A stretch of 64,000 nucleotides of DNA from Io17-Chloro-G2 sp965226915 (GTDB lineage: Bacteria; Chloroflexota; Dehalococcoidia; Lucifugimonadales; UBA3495). Below are positions 63,397 through 64,000 of the stretch, one piece after another (within the stretch, counting starts at the first letter, position 1; every line of letters begins with the position of its first letter). The stretch lies in assembly GCA_965226915.1 (NCBI GenBank), contig CBDDEJ010000009.1:496001-560000 (forward strand). Direction: 5' to 3'. The translations under genes were made by a program, and so were the position numbers. The notes below the pieces were generated by a model. The model saw only the letters and a program-made list of their open reading frames with translations, was not told where the DNA came from and did not search any database.

Positions 63397-64000
63397 ATGC
63401 CTAACTTCATGGGGGACAGCACTTCCATTAGAACCGATCTAAACATCCCCGTGGCGATGCGGGACGGCGTCCGCTTGTTCGCCGACGTCTACCGGCCGGA
63501 TTCAGACGTAAAGGTCCCCGTGTTGCTGCAGCGCACACCGTACAACAAGGCGCTAGGCAACACTAGGGTTTCCAACGTCGACGCCATCCGCGCCGCTTCC
63601 CATGGATACGCCGTGGTGATCCAAGACACCCGGGGCCGCTTCGCGTCTGAGGGGGAGTTCTATCCCTTCTTGAACGAGGCCGAAGACGGCTATGACACGG
63701 TGGAATGGTGCGCCGCCCAGCCGTGGAGCAGCGGCAAGGTAGGCATGTACGGACGGTCTTACGTGGGCGCTACCCAGTGGTTGGCGGCCGCGGCTCAACC
63801 GCCGTCTCTGGCCGCCATCGTCCCTGGCATCACGTCATCGGACTACTACGAAGGCTGGACCTACCAGGGAGGCGCGTTGGCCTGGGGGTTCATCCTGTCG
63901 TGGACGCTGGGCCGGTTATCTCTGGCCAACCTGGGGGCCATTTCCCGGAATCACACCGTGCCAGACGGCGCCCGGGAGGCGCTGATCCAGGCTGTGGACA
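63397..64000 (+). CDS. CocE/NonD family hydrolase (partial, 3' end outside window)
   Basis: ATG 63397 follows AAAGGAGTG. The 201 visible residues have the CocE/NonD start (NIPVAMRDGVRLFADVYRP), the VIQDTRGRFASEGEF block and the nucleophile elbow VGMYGRSYVGATQW. The family covers X-Pro dipeptidyl peptidases and glutaryl-7-ACA acylases. The Asp/His and C-terminal jelly-roll domains lie outside the window. Confidence 0.95.
   Translation, partial: MPNFMGDSTSIRTDLNIPVAMRDGVRLFADVYRPDSDVKVPVLLQRTPYNKALGNTRVSNVDAIRAASHGYAVVIQDTRGRFASEGEFYPFLNEAEDGYDTVEWCAAQPWSSGKVGMYGRSYVGATQWLAAAAQPPSLAAIVPGITSSDYYEGWTYQGGALAWGFILSWTLGRLSLANLGAISRNHTVPDGAREALIQAVD

Overview
The window is a chromosomal stretch of a bacterium, most likely a Chloroflexota of the Dehalococcoidia/SAR202 type. 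This is inferred from gene content only: an LLM flavin oxidoreductase, a CocE/NonD hydrolase, NHL-repeat proteins, a HemQ-like chlorite-dismutase protein, an isocitrate lyase/PEP mutase family protein, small DinB proteins and many small lipoproteins. There is no rRNA to confirm it. Gene starts use ATG, GTG and TTG.

1-24 kb: a cut, secreted metallophosphatase/alpha-beta hydrolase protein that carries a frameshift; a PadR-type regulator with a membrane partner; a GNAT protein; a membrane protein, NarL-type histidine kinase and response regulator set; a head-GIN adhesin, NudC, a DinB protein and a lipoprotein, three of which are broken; then an epimerase, an alpha/beta hydrolase plus LLM oxidoreductase pair, a spermidine-synthase-like protein, an NHL protein, eroded Ig-like and P450 remnants, and an isocitrate-lyase-like protein fused to half a HAD phosphatase.

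24-36.5 kb: an accessory zone with tRNA-Pro, tRNA-Thr and tRNA-Gly. It holds two damaged tyrosine integrases, a partial tRNA-Pro copy, complete IS630, IS3 and IS66 elements, gene fragments, and a small overlapping cluster (ThiF-like tail, stand-alone RapZ C-terminal domain, unknown protein) opposite an ImmA/IrrE peptidase. At 32770-33321 an AhpD-like protein has an in-frame TGA at the second position of its CxxC motif, followed at the right distance by a bacterial SECIS-like hairpin, so it is probably a selenoprotein. The IS66 element sits exactly on the start codon of a DUF1326 gene.

36.5-64 kb: a secreted 1180-residue protein with eight PPC-like repeats, a cohesin and a dockerin, followed by a membrane-anchored cohesin protein; rpsU; an MBL-fold hydrolase with another in-frame TGA; an FmdB-type zinc ribbon; dtd; a miaB-nadA-nadB-nadC-dinB run (NAD synthesis); tRNA-Ser; an Lrp regulator; ferredoxin and aconitase; a HemQ-like protein; a DUF2089/SHOCT operon; an NHL protein, HAD phosphatase, ComB and a c-type cytochrome; a tandem universal stress protein; an FAD oxidoreductase; a broken DUF4389 protein; and the start of a CocE/NonD hydrolase.

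Two identical 153-bp MITE-like elements lie 57.6 kb apart. Single-base frameshifts and in-frame stops recur in otherwise well conserved genes, so either real decay or consensus errors must be considered.
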